Source: Acanthornis magna
Lineage: Eukaryota > Chordata > Aves > Passeriformes > Acanthizidae
Direction: 5' to 3'
Length of the DNA: 64,000 nt
Assembly: GCA_036785705.1 (NCBI GenBank)
Contig: JAWUZG010000001.1
Location: 8,618,001-8,682,000, forward strand
This document shows positions 24,071-35,500 of the stretch, piece after piece. A program made the position numbers and the translations under genes. Position 1 is the first letter of the stretch, and each line of letters starts with the position of its first letter. The notes beneath the pieces are model-generated. The model was not told where the DNA came from, searched no databases, and worked only from the letters and a program-made list of their open reading frames with translations.

Positions 24071-27000
24071 ATATCACCATTAAAGGACTCTAAAGATCTA
24101 AAGATCTACTTGGAGACCTACCATTTATGTCTCCTTATTGCTGCTACATAAGAAGTTATTCATTGCTCCTCATGAGATGCTTAGGGAACTTGGGCTTTCA
24201 TTATAGTAGCAACTGAAATGTGAGCAGGCAACCAAATCCTATGACTACACAGAGAATTCCATGTGGTGGTATGAAAAAATTGATGCTGAATTACTCAAGA
24301 CCATAATTCCTGTACCATAACATAATATTTAAGATGTTACTACTTGTATATGAGAAAGTTATATAGTCTCAACTATTAAAAAACCAACAAGACCAAAACC
24401 AGATCTTTTTCCTCTTCCTACGTGAGTTGAAGCAGCATGTCTTGACACATTAAGTGACTTTAAGAAGCCACAGGCAGAGGGTATGAAAAAGATTCCACAT
24501 ACTAACAATATTGTTTCCAGCTAAAAGTATGTGATTAAATGGTAGGCAAATAGGGTTTGGCAAAGTCTGACAACTTTTGTGTCAGTTGCATGAGTTAAAA
24601 TTAAAAATCTATTCAAAATCTGTCTCGAGATCTATTACAAGCCATGATTGTTCATCAAGAAACAACCTCGTGGTTTTTCAGAAAAGAAAAAGGTTCAATA
24701 CTTGGAGTGGCTGTGGCTGTGGCTGTTGTTTGTTGGTGGCTGCAGAGCTTGGGTTACACAGATTTCAAACATTCTTCCAAAGCTGTCTGCGTCTGTGTTG
24801 ATTTGCACAGAATTCCATCCTTCTCCAGACTTTAGGCACACCCTGGCTTTAGGTGGTTCTGGGGTTTAGTACACTGTTCTGTATGTCAGCCCTGATAGAC
24901 CACTTCCAAAGAAGAACAGATAGTTTCTGCAGCCCAAATGAGTTCTTGGAAGATTGTTAATGCCTGTGAAAAACATCTAAGGAAGGAGAGAACTTCTTGT
25001 CATTCTATTATATTTGATCTGGACATTGGTATCAAGTTATTATTCTTCATACTGAATCTAAAAAACACATTTACAAATAAAAGCAGGAAAATTGCACTAG
25101 AAAAATATGCTGAAAAGATTTCTGCACATCTGCTTTCACTAGTGACTGATTTCAGTAATTAGCAGCTAACATGCAGATCCATATTCATGCCTTCAGATAT
25201 CCATGTTTAACCATGTATTAATTAATTAAAAATGAACATAATTTATTGTGTTGATTTTCAGCAATATTCTCCTTATCACATTGATATCAAATGAGTAAAA
25301 TTTGAATTGGAAATAGAAACTCCAAGACTTCTTTATTCTGAAATCACTAGTACCAAAATGTTGAGACATTGGGAAAAGTGAGTTTGAGTTATGATAAACA
25401 CACTGAAATTGGGGCTCAATTTAGTATTCCTGCATACAGGTTCAGGCCTCTGAAAATCTATGTTTATATTTAAATATGGCCAAATCTGTTGTAATCTGAT
25501 AAAGTTTCCAAATCCTGTGATTTGCCAGTCATGCAGAATTAGTGACATTTTTTTGAAAATGATGGCCTAAACTAATTAGTGAAAACTAATTTTCTTTATG
25601 GGATCCTTTTAAGGCTGGCCATTGTTTATTCAGTGAGACCTCAGCCCGCTGGTACTTCATGTCAGTAGCTCCATGGAGATGAGTGGGATGGCTCCAGTGC
25701 ACAGTTTAAACTTCTCCAAGAGGGGTTTCAAGGAAGAGCCACTTGCTTCCTGCTGTCAGATTTGTGCTTTCTCAGGTCATTCGACAGCTCATGCTTGATC
25801 CAGATGAGGTACACAACTGCATTTATGCTGATCAAGCAAGAGCAAGCACTACTGAGGTTATGCTGCTTTTAACACAGGTTAGACTCGCAGAAAATGCCTG
25901 GACTGCCAATGCCTAACCTGGGGGGAAGAAAAGCCTCCCATTATAATTAAGCTATCAAAAATATTTTGACGTGTTTGAAATTACAATGTGTGTTAGAACA
26001 GGATCTGCACTCTGTCATGTGGTTATGGCATATTCGATCAGATACTAAGAACCCTAAAGCTGGATTTACATTATCACTGAACCTCATCTGGGAGTCAGCA
26101 GAACCATCCACATGGGGGTTTTCTGTTTGAAAACCCAAAGATACTGACATCTGGGTGTTTTTTCCACTTGTAATGCCACCAACTTTTATCTTCTAATAGC
26201 TGATGTTAAGATATTTATGCAGTAATAAAGAAATTTATAGAACCTGTATTTATCATATATTAAACTGAACTCCTATAGATCCAGCAGACTAGAATTGTTG
26301 CAAGTCATTCCAGTCCATTGGATAAGTACATAATTACTGAGATTATTTAAGAGACAGAGATAAACATATAGTAGAGGTATCAGTGAGGAAGGTCTTTAGC
26401 TGCTGTAAATTGTTACAAATTTCTCTGGAGAGCATTTATAGTAGCTTAAGTTTTAATCAATATTATGCATGTATTTATGGTCTAGACTGTTGTACTACTT
26501 ATGGTAAATGAACAATAATGCCATTAAGGCAAATACTAAAGAGGAAATTATCCTTAATTTTATTGTGTGAAGAGTAGATCTTTACCTGTGCTTAATACTA
26601 TTGATTTTAGTGAGAATATATATGAATTCAGAACTGGTTTTATTAGATTCAACCTAAAGTAGAGATTTTGTAGGCTGTATGAAAGGCAATTTTTTTTGGT
26701 CAAATTTTGTTCTAATTCTGACAGTTTTGAGTTTCTACACTTAGAAATCAGCCTTCTTTCCTCCTGCTGCATATGTATTATACAAAGATAATGGGATTCA
26801 GCTAATCCTGTTCATTCTCAATAGAGTTAAGAGGACTTAGTGAGTCAAGTTACTTGTTCTTTAGTATGATGCTCATTAAACATGAAGTCCAACAAAGTTA
26901 AAATAAACGTCGCTGACCATGGATGAGATACACCCATGAGCCATAGTCTTGAAAATTCTTTATCTCCTTCTGGCTTCTTTTTCTGGGACCTTGAAGCAGC

Positions 27001-28205
27001 TTGTGTTACCTACCAGGACATGCAGTTGCTAAAATCTGAAATGAGATGAGTTAATGGCATTGCATTATCTCCTGATGACAAATCTATTAGCATATGTCAC
27101 TGCTCTCACTTATAATTCAAGTCTCTGCTTGTTTGGTGCTCATTGCAAGGGAAAATATGCAAGTTTTTATACTTCCATTTCTTTACAAATGTTTTGTATA
27201 GCTTTATAAGGCTGAGCAGTGCCTTCAAATGAAGGGCTAATTTGTGTGCTAATGGCTATGCATAGATTTGTTGTCTTAAATTATTTAAAATCTTCTTTGT
27301 CAACTGGAATGACCTACAGTATATAATTCATAACTGTATTAATTAATGAGTTGCATATGTTATTTTACTCTACTAAAATGAAATATTTAGATAACTATTC
27401 TATAGTGTTCTTGAATGATTTGCTTTGCAGCAATTGTATGCAGCATGCAGAGACAGTTTTTATTGTGTTTTACTCTGTGTTAAAAGATTTGGGATGGCAG
27501 AAAGAAGCCTTCTTCTAAAGTTGGTCCCCAACTTTACTGACCCTCCTGGGACAGGGGTCAAGGCAGGGCAGCACTGCAGAGCCCAGGAGCAGCTGTGCAT
27601 TCCCTGGGATGTGATGAGTTCGATAAGTTGGCCCTTTGGGGTGGTGTCATGGAAATCACTGTTCAAACACAGGGCAGCACTGAGCTGGGAAGCAGCACAA
27701 TGGTTGGCAGACACCATAACCTGTCTAGCTGTTGGGGCTTAACTCTGTTCTTTGCCTCCTGAATTCAGTGCAATAGGCATGAAAGATTTGTACTGAGAAT
27801 TAGGAAAGAGATTTGTCTGACTTTGGTGAGACAAGGGCCAGCAGTGAGGGAGGGCAGGAAATGTGTTCAATGCATAATAGTTGGAAAAAAGTAAAGGGAA
27901 GATAAAGTGGGAGAAATGAAGTCAGAAATGGGTAGATAATTGTCCTGGGTGGAGGCAATAATGAAACATTGATCTTTTGAAGTGAAGATCAGGAATCTGT
28001 AAGAAGCCATAGGCAGGGAAGAAGTTATTATGGTCAGAGAGTCAGTTAAAGTAGGGGACATAGCTGCATCAACTTAAGAGCGAGGTGTAATTGCCTTGTC
28101 AGAATACCAGTCAGTGAAAATAACTATATAATATTGCATTACATTCATGAAATAAATCGGTTGAAGAACAGACTTAAATAATACCTTTAAACTAACTATA
28201 TCAGT
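24071..28205. other. AT-rich spacer
   Basis: An 8-bp unit (TAAAGATC) is repeated twice at 24091-24106, and a TGTGGC-type hexamer repeats three times near 24708-24726. A patch at about 27.43-27.74 kb is GC-richer and has overlapping frames of 85-105 codons on both strands with no recognisable domain. No gene, RNA or repeat family is identified. Confidence 0.55.
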
Positions 28206-28694
28206 GGACAAGGGAAGAGCTCTCTCTTCTGTCTGGACTTCTCTAAGGCCTTTGGCACAGTCCTTCACATCCTTCTCGCTAAATTGGAGGGATATGGACT
28301 TGATAGATTCAGTGGAAATGGTTGGATGGTTTATCCAGAGGGTAGTGGTCAATGGCTCCGTGTCCCAGTGGACATTGGTGACAAGTGGTGTCCCTCAGGA
28401 GTCCATGTTGGGACCAGTACATTTAATATCTTCATCAATGAAATAGACCCCCTCAGCAAGTTTGCAAATGGCACCAAGCTGGGTGGTACAGCTGACAAGC
28501 CTGAAGGAAGGAATGCCACTCGGAGGGACCTGGACAAGCTTCAGGAGTGGCCGATGGGAACTTGCGATGTTGAACCAGGCCGAGTGCTGGTGCTGCACCT
28601 GGGTCAGGGCAGCTCCTGCTCCCAATACGGGGTGGGGGATGAAGGGATTGAGAGCAGCCCTACGGAGAAGGATTTGAGGGTGCTGCTGGATTGA
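28206..28694 (+). pseudogene. CR1 reverse transcriptase remnant
   Basis: Conceptual translation shows CR1 RT landmarks spread over two frames. LDFSKAFGTVLH and KLEGYGLDRF are in one frame; VVVNGSVSQW and TSGVPQESMLGPV (to about 28419) are in another; FNIFINEID, LSKFANGTKL and EKDLRVLLD return to the first frame, which stops at 28694. At least two frameshifts are therefore needed, one near 28330 and one near 28420. The catalytic FADD box reads FANG (28461-28472), so both metal-binding aspartates of motif C are lost; in motif A the second conserved aspartate reads glycine. The enzyme would normally copy CR1 RNA at the target site; this copy cannot. Confidence 0.88.
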
Positions 28695-29041
28695 AGGGTG
28701 GGCATGAAGCAGTGATGTGAACTCACTGGCCAGAAAGGCAGCCCTGTCCTGGACTGCATCAAAACTAGTGTGGGCAGGAGGTCAGGAGAGGGAATTCTGC
28801 CTCTCTGCTCCTCCCTGGTGCCATTCTACCTGGAGTGCTGCACCCAGCTCTAGAGTCCTGAGCACAGGAAAGACATGGACCTTTGGAATGGGTCCAGAGA
28901 AGGGCCACAAAAATGATCAGGGGTCTGAAGCCCCTCTCCTAAGAGGACAGGCTGACACAGTGGGGTTTGTTCCCCCTGGAGAAGAGAAGGCTGCAGGGAG
29001 ACCTTTCTGTGCCATTTCAGCACTGGAATCTTCAGTCTGGG
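28206..29041 (+). mobile_element. CR1 LINE, 5' part, interrupted by an LTR
   Basis: The segment carries the C-terminal half of CR1 ORF2 and continues into the 3' region with 'tgctgcacccagctc', 'gggtccagagaagggccac', 'gaagcccctctcc' and 'gagaagagaaggctgcagggagacc', all typical of CR1. It breaks off at 29041, where an ERVL-type LTR begins; CR1 sequence resumes at 29578. The two parts sum to about 1.15 kb of one 5'-truncated element on the plus strand. The element is older than the LTR it contains. It shows moderate divergence and multiple lesions in the coding part. Confidence 0.9.
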
Positions 29042-29577
29042 TGGAATAGTTCATCTTCTGTCTAGTAGCTGTCACAGTGCTGTGCTTTGCATTTAGTATG
29101 AGAATAATTTTGGTAAGGCACTGATGGTTTAGTTGTTGCTCAGTACTGTTTGTTCTCAGTCAAGGACTTTTCAGTTCCCCAGGCTGTGCCAGCGAGCAGG
29201 TGCACAAGAAGCCCAGAGGGAGCGTGGCTGGGACAGCTGACCCCAACTGGCCAAAGGGATATTCCATACTACAGAACTACACCATTCCATACCATGCCCA
29301 GTATATAAACTGTGTGGAGGTGGCTGGAAGGGAACGATCACATCCGTGTGTCACTTGTTTTTCTTAGGTTTTGTTCCTCTCTTTTTGTTATCTCCCTTTT
29401 CATTACTATTATTATTGACAGTGTTCTTATTAGATTTTATTTCAGTTATGAAACTGTTCTTGTCTCAACCCATGGGTTTTAGCTTTTTCTGATTCTCATC
29501 CCCACCCCACTGTGGGGGCTGGAGGGAGTGAATGAATAGCTATGTACTTAGTTGACAGCTGGGGTTAAACCACGACA
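29042..29577 (+). mobile_element. Solo ERVL-type LTR nested in CR1
   Basis: The 536-bp unit starts TGGAATAGTTCAT and ends GGGGTTAAACCACGACA, the ends of a widespread avian ERVL LTR family. Inside, 'caaggacttttcag', 'gggacagctgaccccaactggcc', 'aaagggatattccat' and the TATA region follow in the family order. CR1 sequence lies directly on both sides, so it inserted into that element. There is no internal retroviral sequence or second LTR, so it is a solo LTR left by recombination between two LTRs. I could not see a perfect target-site duplication; the flanks read CTGGG and AGGAG. The alternative start at 29070 (TGTCAC) is less likely, because the preceding 28 bases also fit the family. Confidence 0.85.
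29302..29308 (+). promoter_or_regulatory. TATA box of the LTR
   Basis: TATATAA within AGTATATAAACTG lies about 260 bases into the LTR, where the family carries its U3 promoter. The box is intact, so the solo LTR could in principle still start transcription toward higher coordinates. Activity is not shown by the sequence. Confidence 0.6.
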
Positions 29578-29890
29578 AGGAGGCTTACTAGAAGCATGGG
29601 GATAGACCTTTCAGCAAAGCCTGTTGTGATAGGACAAGGATTAATTATTTTAACTAAAAGGAGGTAGATTCAGATTTGAGAAAAGAAAGAATCATTTTAC
29701 AAGGAGGGTGGTGAACCACTGGCTCAGTTTGCCCAGGAAGTGGTAAATGTCCCATCCTGGAAACATTCAAGGCCAAGTTAGACAGGGCTCTGAGCAACCT
29801 GATCTAGTGGAAGATGTCCCTGCTTATTGAGGAGAGGACTACATGAACTTCAAACCTTCCTTCTGAGCCAAACTATTCTGTGATTCTATA
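29578..29890 (+). mobile_element. CR1 LINE, 3' part, to the tail
   Basis: This is the continuation of the CR1 broken at 29041. Landmarks are TGTGATAGGACAAGGATTA, 'gggtggtgaaccactgg', 'cagtttgcccaggaag', 'aacattcaaggccaag', 'gagcaacctgatctagtgg' and the terminal ATTCTGTGATTCTATA. The order matches CR1 3' UTR without gaps, which shows that the split is due to the LTR alone. The tail defines the true 3' end of the element. Confidence 0.93.
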
Positions 29891-32500
29891 AAAAGAAGTG
29901 GTCTTTTTATAATAAGGTATTTATTATTTTTTTTTTTTTACTTAACATGGTTTGAAATCTACAAATGAAGTAATGTGGCCTATATTCACCCTACCTAGCT
30001 TTCAGCATTTAACTGATGCATTAAGTTAGATAAAATACCAAAGTTAAATAATTAATTGGTATTTAGTAAAGCAATCATATTCTAGGAAGTGCCTAAACTC
30101 CTTAAAAGTATCCAAGAAATGAATGTCTTAGCAGGAAGAATTTTCCCTCCTAGCATATGTACTTCATTTTTATTGTCTTCCTAGCCATTCATATTCTATA
30201 AATTTGTCTCTTCATTATATGAATTCTTTCAGAGTGTTTCCTATTTTATAAGATTCATTGCTAAAGTTATGGCCCCATATATGTTAAATACCTACCAGCA
30301 TAGAAGTTCAGCTCGTTTAGCGAGCTTAAGCTGTCAAATTCCAATTTACACAGCTTCAAAATTTAGCACGCTCATTTCAAGTTCTTTCCTTCCCCAGTAA
30401 AGGCCTTCAGGCAGAGAATACAGCAGTGGGGACATACCATTCATTATTATTCACCCATTGTTCCTTCCACTATTCTTTTATGCTTTTTTTTTTTTCCACT
30501 CTAGTTCTCTTTCTCTTATTTTACAATAGAACTGATGAGGATTCTCCATTTTAGGCAATCACGGCATGGCTTTTCCAAGACTGACCATGTAGTGTGTAAA
30601 TTAATTGGCAATGGTTTATGATCTACCTTTTCTCAGTTGGTTAAAGCAATCAGCACTGCTCCGTGTTATTATATAGGGCAAACACAGTACCACAAAAAGT
30701 ACAAAAAACACAGAGTGGCTTTAGATGGCAGACATAAAGAAAGACAGGTTTCTATGTGTCCACTTCAATAACTTCACACATTTAAATCTCTCATTGTTTC
30801 ATTTTGATCTTTAGACCACAGGTTGGGTATTTTTAATTTGTTCTTTGTCAGTTAAGTTTGCATTAAATTTATTATTACAGTTTTCATCTTACAAGTTCAA
30901 GATATTGGCTGCATAGGAAATAAACTGTTATGAAATATTCTATACAGAATGAGTAATCATTTTTCCCTGGAAGTAATTAACAAATTAAGAAAGCCCTCAT
31001 TGCCACCATTTTATGTACAGACTGACAAAGGCAGAAAGGTGAATGAGTTATCTACTACTTCCGTATTTCCAAGCGGGGGCCTTTTACACAGAACCTAAGT
31101 AACATTTTACTGCCTCAAATATTGAAAATTTTCTGAAGAAATCTGGGAATCTTCTAATTCCATATGAAATAGGTTTATGTACCCTCGGCCTTGCATGGTG
31201 GTGAGCGAACACTTCATTCACTGACTTTGGTAGCTGAGAGTGCTCAACATTTATTAGATGAAATCCTTTCTAATTATAAATGGGGAATGAGTCAGGCTGT
31301 TCCAGTCATGATAAATGAACCTGATTAAACATTTTGTGTCAAATATAGCACAGTGGAAAGGAAAGTTAGGAGTGAGTGGATTGAAGGGCTGCATAATTAC
31401 CAGGAACAGAGCTCATTCATTTCAGGGAGGCAGCGCAGTGCAGCAGTGTCAACGCTGCGAGGTCTGGGGGAGAATTGCAGGAAACACAGGTTCCTCACTG
31501 GAAATCAGCCTGGAAGATGTTTTATTTAGTTTTCTGGCCTCTCGATACCCTCTGAGCCTTGTGTGGGTTTGCTGTACATGCCTCAAACTTTAAAGGTGAA
31601 CTGAATGACTGCCAGTGACCTGCTCACGCCTTGGCTGGAGGGGTCGTGAAACTTCTGCTGGAATTGCCAACGAGGTGCTTGTGAAGGCTTCTGAGCAAAA
31701 GCCAGCTGAAGCAGATCAATAAAAAAGAAAATTATTAATAATGAAAAGAATTTAAATCTGTTCTACATTATGCCATTTTTACACTGTATTTTAATTGATT
31801 CTGAATCTTAAATGCCTGGTTTTATAATTGCTGATAGTTATTAAGGCAGTTTTAAAAATCTAAATAATTTGTACTTATATTTCTGCAAATGAAGGGCTGC
31901 TTTATAGTATTTCACTTGATCAAGAAAGATAAATCATTTGCTTTTAAGTTTTGTAGGGAGTTCTGATATATACTGTCAAATAAGGGGAAAAGTAAAAGAA
32001 AGAACAGATAAGTAATGGTTTAGGTTTTTTGCTGAGATTTAATAAGTAGTGGACTTTCTGTTACCTAGACTAAAACTTACAGAGCTGCTGGACAATGTTT
32101 GCTGCACAGGACTGGAATTTTAATTCCTTGCTGGGATTGTTTACTGTAAGGTTTTTTGCCATAGCTACATTGCAAGTTCAAATATGCAAACTAATATTAG
32201 TATGGCCACCCTGGGAACACTGCAAAGCTGGCAATTAGCATCTCCCATGTTTCAGATGGAATATCAATAGCGCAAAAGCATGCAATCCCACAAGGATCCA
32301 TCCATGAGCTTGACTCTACACACACCATTAAAGTGTCGAGGCTATTTGAGGGCTGCAGAATTAAGCATTTGCGTCAGGATCAAACATGGGAGAATGCATG
32401 AGAGCTTCTGACATTTTGCCAGTCATGGGCACTGCAGGAATCAGTGGCAGACTTCTGTTTCAAAGTACATCTGCATTTCTTAGAACAAATGCAAACTTCT
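29891..32500. other. Spacer; possible conserved patch at 31.38-31.53 kb
   Basis: AT-rich spacer with T runs near 29.93 and 30.49 kb. Around 31380-31530 the composition shifts to a denser, mixed sequence ('gggctgcataattaccagg', 'cagcgcagtgcagcagtgtc'). It includes a TAATTA homeodomain-type core and reads like constrained non-coding DNA rather than a repeat. A 92-codon frame overlapping it (31315-31593) has no recognisable domain. Confidence 0.4.
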
Positions 32501-32507
32501 CATCAAA

Positions 32508-32567
32508 TTTGAAAATGAAAATGAAGATACAGCAAGTCTCACTCTGGTTTTCATTTTCATTTTCAAA
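32508..32567. other. Perfect 18-bp inverted repeat, 24-base loop
   Basis: TTTGAAAATGAAAATGAA at 32508-32525 is matched by its exact reverse complement at 32550-32567, separated by 24 bases. In RNA, G-U pairs next to the loop would lengthen the stem to about 21 pairs. The arms are built from a GAAAAT repeat, so slippage plus inversion is a possible origin. The total span of 60 bases is close to that of small hairpin RNAs, but the AT-only simple arms argue against a conserved miRNA. Confidence 0.75.
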
Positions 32568-32569
32568 AT

Positions 32570-35500
32570 GTCTTGTTTTGTAGTTCTTTTGTTTTGCTTG
32601 CGGAGTTCTTGGGGTGTCCAGTAGAAATATCTCTCTTGTGGCTTATTAAAATCTCACAAATTCAGTAAGCTGAGAACAAATAGTACTGGAAACATCAGGC
32701 AGAGTTTCTACTGCAGAAATAATTCAGTCTTAAATTTTATGAGAAGCAAAGTCATACAAAGATACAGAATCTTTGATTACTTTTTAAAATTATCCATTTC
32801 TACCTCCTGATCATGTTTCAAGGACACATTTCTTTAATGATGCCCATTCCACTAAAGAATTTCAAAGACTTTGGGTGCTCTTTAAAATTTATCATATAAC
32901 ATAGAAGAATATACTCCATGTACTTTCAGAAGGATATTATAGGTACAAGATAAATTAGAAAGGGATCCATTTACTATATAAGACAAAGAAAACACAAAAA
33001 AACAACTTGCATTTTCTCTTAGAGAATAAATTCAAGGATGATACTTTTAGAGAAATTAAATAATCCAGTTCCATATCTCTCTGGACATGCATGAACTTTT
33101 TTTTCATAAATACAAGCAATAATGAAAAAAATAAGTGTGATGTTCTGCCTTCTTCAGAGCTCTATGATTTAGTAATGATCTTTTTTAAGCTCTGTTCATA
33201 AAACATCTTGTATGCTCCGAATCTCTGTGCTGATACAGACTTTTGCACACAAGGTGTTGCCATTGCACCCTATTTAACTGCTGAATGTATTATTAAAAAC
33301 TAATTATTTCTTCTTCATCGTTAGTGATTTTTTGCTTGATTTACTGTGGATAAAGTCACCCAGAGGTTGAAAATTTAGAGATTACATTTCTTTGTAGTTG
33401 TAAGTCAATTAAGATCTTTCTGTTCCCGCTGCAATCTAATCATGGTCTAAAACAATGAGAATTATCTTCTGTGTGTTGCAGTTCCCATAACTCAAAACTC
33501 CGATCACGTTTGCCATATGTCCCTCACCCCTCTCAGGCTTTGTCTCTTCATGCCTTTCTGGATTGAGCTCCTAAATCCTCCAAAAATAAGAGCTCATTAA
33601 TGAAAGGTGTGCAAAGAATAATTCTTAGAACTTTCAGGACCATGATGGTATACTGTGGTGCCATCTGAAAAAAAAGGAGAAAAAAATAGAGTTCATATTA
33701 TTATTATTAATGTCAAGTAATCATTGCTCAAAGACAAGTCAACCTTCCAGTTTATTGGCAGGAGTATATTAATAAACTCGTACTTATAAAATTAACAGGC
33801 TGTAAAGAAGAAGACTGAGTGAATTAAGGAAGACAGATCTTATAAGTAGCAGAGAATGGAGCAGGGAATTAAGTGCATAGTATATGATAGTATTTTGTAA
33901 ACACCTATGGCATAGGTTATCCCCCACTAATTAGTATGTCCTTAAAGCAAAGGAAATAGTTCAACTTTGCTCTCATCAAGACTTTTTTCCAGGTAATGGT
34001 GTTGGAAGGCATCATGCTCCTTGAATTCTTGGCTCATCTAAGCACTGCTCAGGAGTTGCTGCTGACACTTATGAAGAAAGAAATTTAGTCAGAGGATTAA
34101 AAGGATTAGAAGGTGGTTTAAATTATTCAGAGAATGAGGGTCTGAAATGAGCTTCCAGTATAAGGGTCAAGAACTTGCTAGCTTCCGTCTGAAGTCTTGA
34201 TCACTTCATGTTCAGGGTTATTTGGCATGGTGAACTCCATCAGGAGGCAACTGGAGTTGAGGACCTAAGCAATTTCTCATTTGGTATGAGTTGGTCTGCC
34301 TGAAGGCCCTCTTCTGTTGAAGAAACTCAGGAGTCTTTGCATTAGGAGAGATCTCATAGAAAAATGCTGTCAGAATCCTTTCCCTGTGGCCCCTAAGGGA
34401 ACCTCCCTACAGGTAGTCACACTGGCAACATAAAGCCTCAGACTATAGCAACATTTTGGTACAAAACTGCTGCATCCCTCCTGGAGTTACAAATGTAACC
34501 TCTACCATCAAATCAAGAAAAGGCACCTCATTACTGAGGTTTGTCTCTCTTTCTCAAGCATGTACCATGACTGCTTTTAGACACCTCCAAATCTTTCCTG
34601 CTTCTTTGTAAAGATCCTTTGAGGTAGCAAGATTTTCAGTCTTTTATAGTAGAAGAATTCAGGCAAAGAGATTTTTCTGTAGGATTTAATGCTCTGCCTT
34701 TTGTGCTGGTAAGGATTTTTGCACTGACAAATAAACTGTCTCCTAGAACAGCCAGAGTGGCAGAACTCTCTGCTCTGTGGTAGTTATTATCTGTGGTAGC
34801 TACACCACAGTAGCTCCTGTCAGAGGTGGTTTTGCACAGCAGTGTGTTTTTTCGATGGACATACCTGGGAAATCAACGTGACTTTCTTGCCCAATTGTCA
34901 CTGGCTCTTTCGAGTCCCCAAGCCACTGCCTCATTTCAGATTTGTACCTGTGCTTTAACTGTATTGAGACATTTTGCAAACATATGCCCTGAAAGCAATG
35001 GAGAAACTGCCAGTGATTATGGTTTCCTTAGACAGTGAAAAATGGTGAAAAGTAACTGAGACTCCAATCAGCTGTGATTGTCAACACCTCCCTCAATGTT
35101 GGCAATCTACTGGCAATGCTAAAACAGTCTATAATCTGGCCATGGCTCAAGAAAATATCACTCTAAACTAGTAGTCTTGCCAACTGTTATCCTAGTTTGA
35201 ATCTTTTCTACTTCAGTAAGGTAACTGCCTTACTTTTACCTCAAAAACTCAAGAATCCTTTAAATATATTTTATTAGACTGGTACATATTCTTTTAGCAA
35301 TTAAGGACAAATATACACACTTCTAGGTTTATAGCAGATTTCACCCTAGTTCATCAAGAGAGATTAATATACATAGAGAAACTGGCAAACAAAGCTGAAT
35401 TGAGCTGATTCTGTTACCTCTTCTTATTGAGATGAGTGGTTGTTTCCTCTTGCCAGGCATACTTACATCAGTGTCCCTTGACCAGGTCTTATTTTTCTGA

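Noticed and set aside
24577..24869. Three overlapping plus-strand frames of 63-74 codons
   Set aside because: They cross a TGTGGC hexamer repeat and show only its cysteine/glycine/valine products, with no domain.
34090..34260. Possible further LINE 3' end ('gagggtctgaaatgagcttccag')
   Set aside because: Only one short block resembles CR1/L3; the order of further blocks could not be established.
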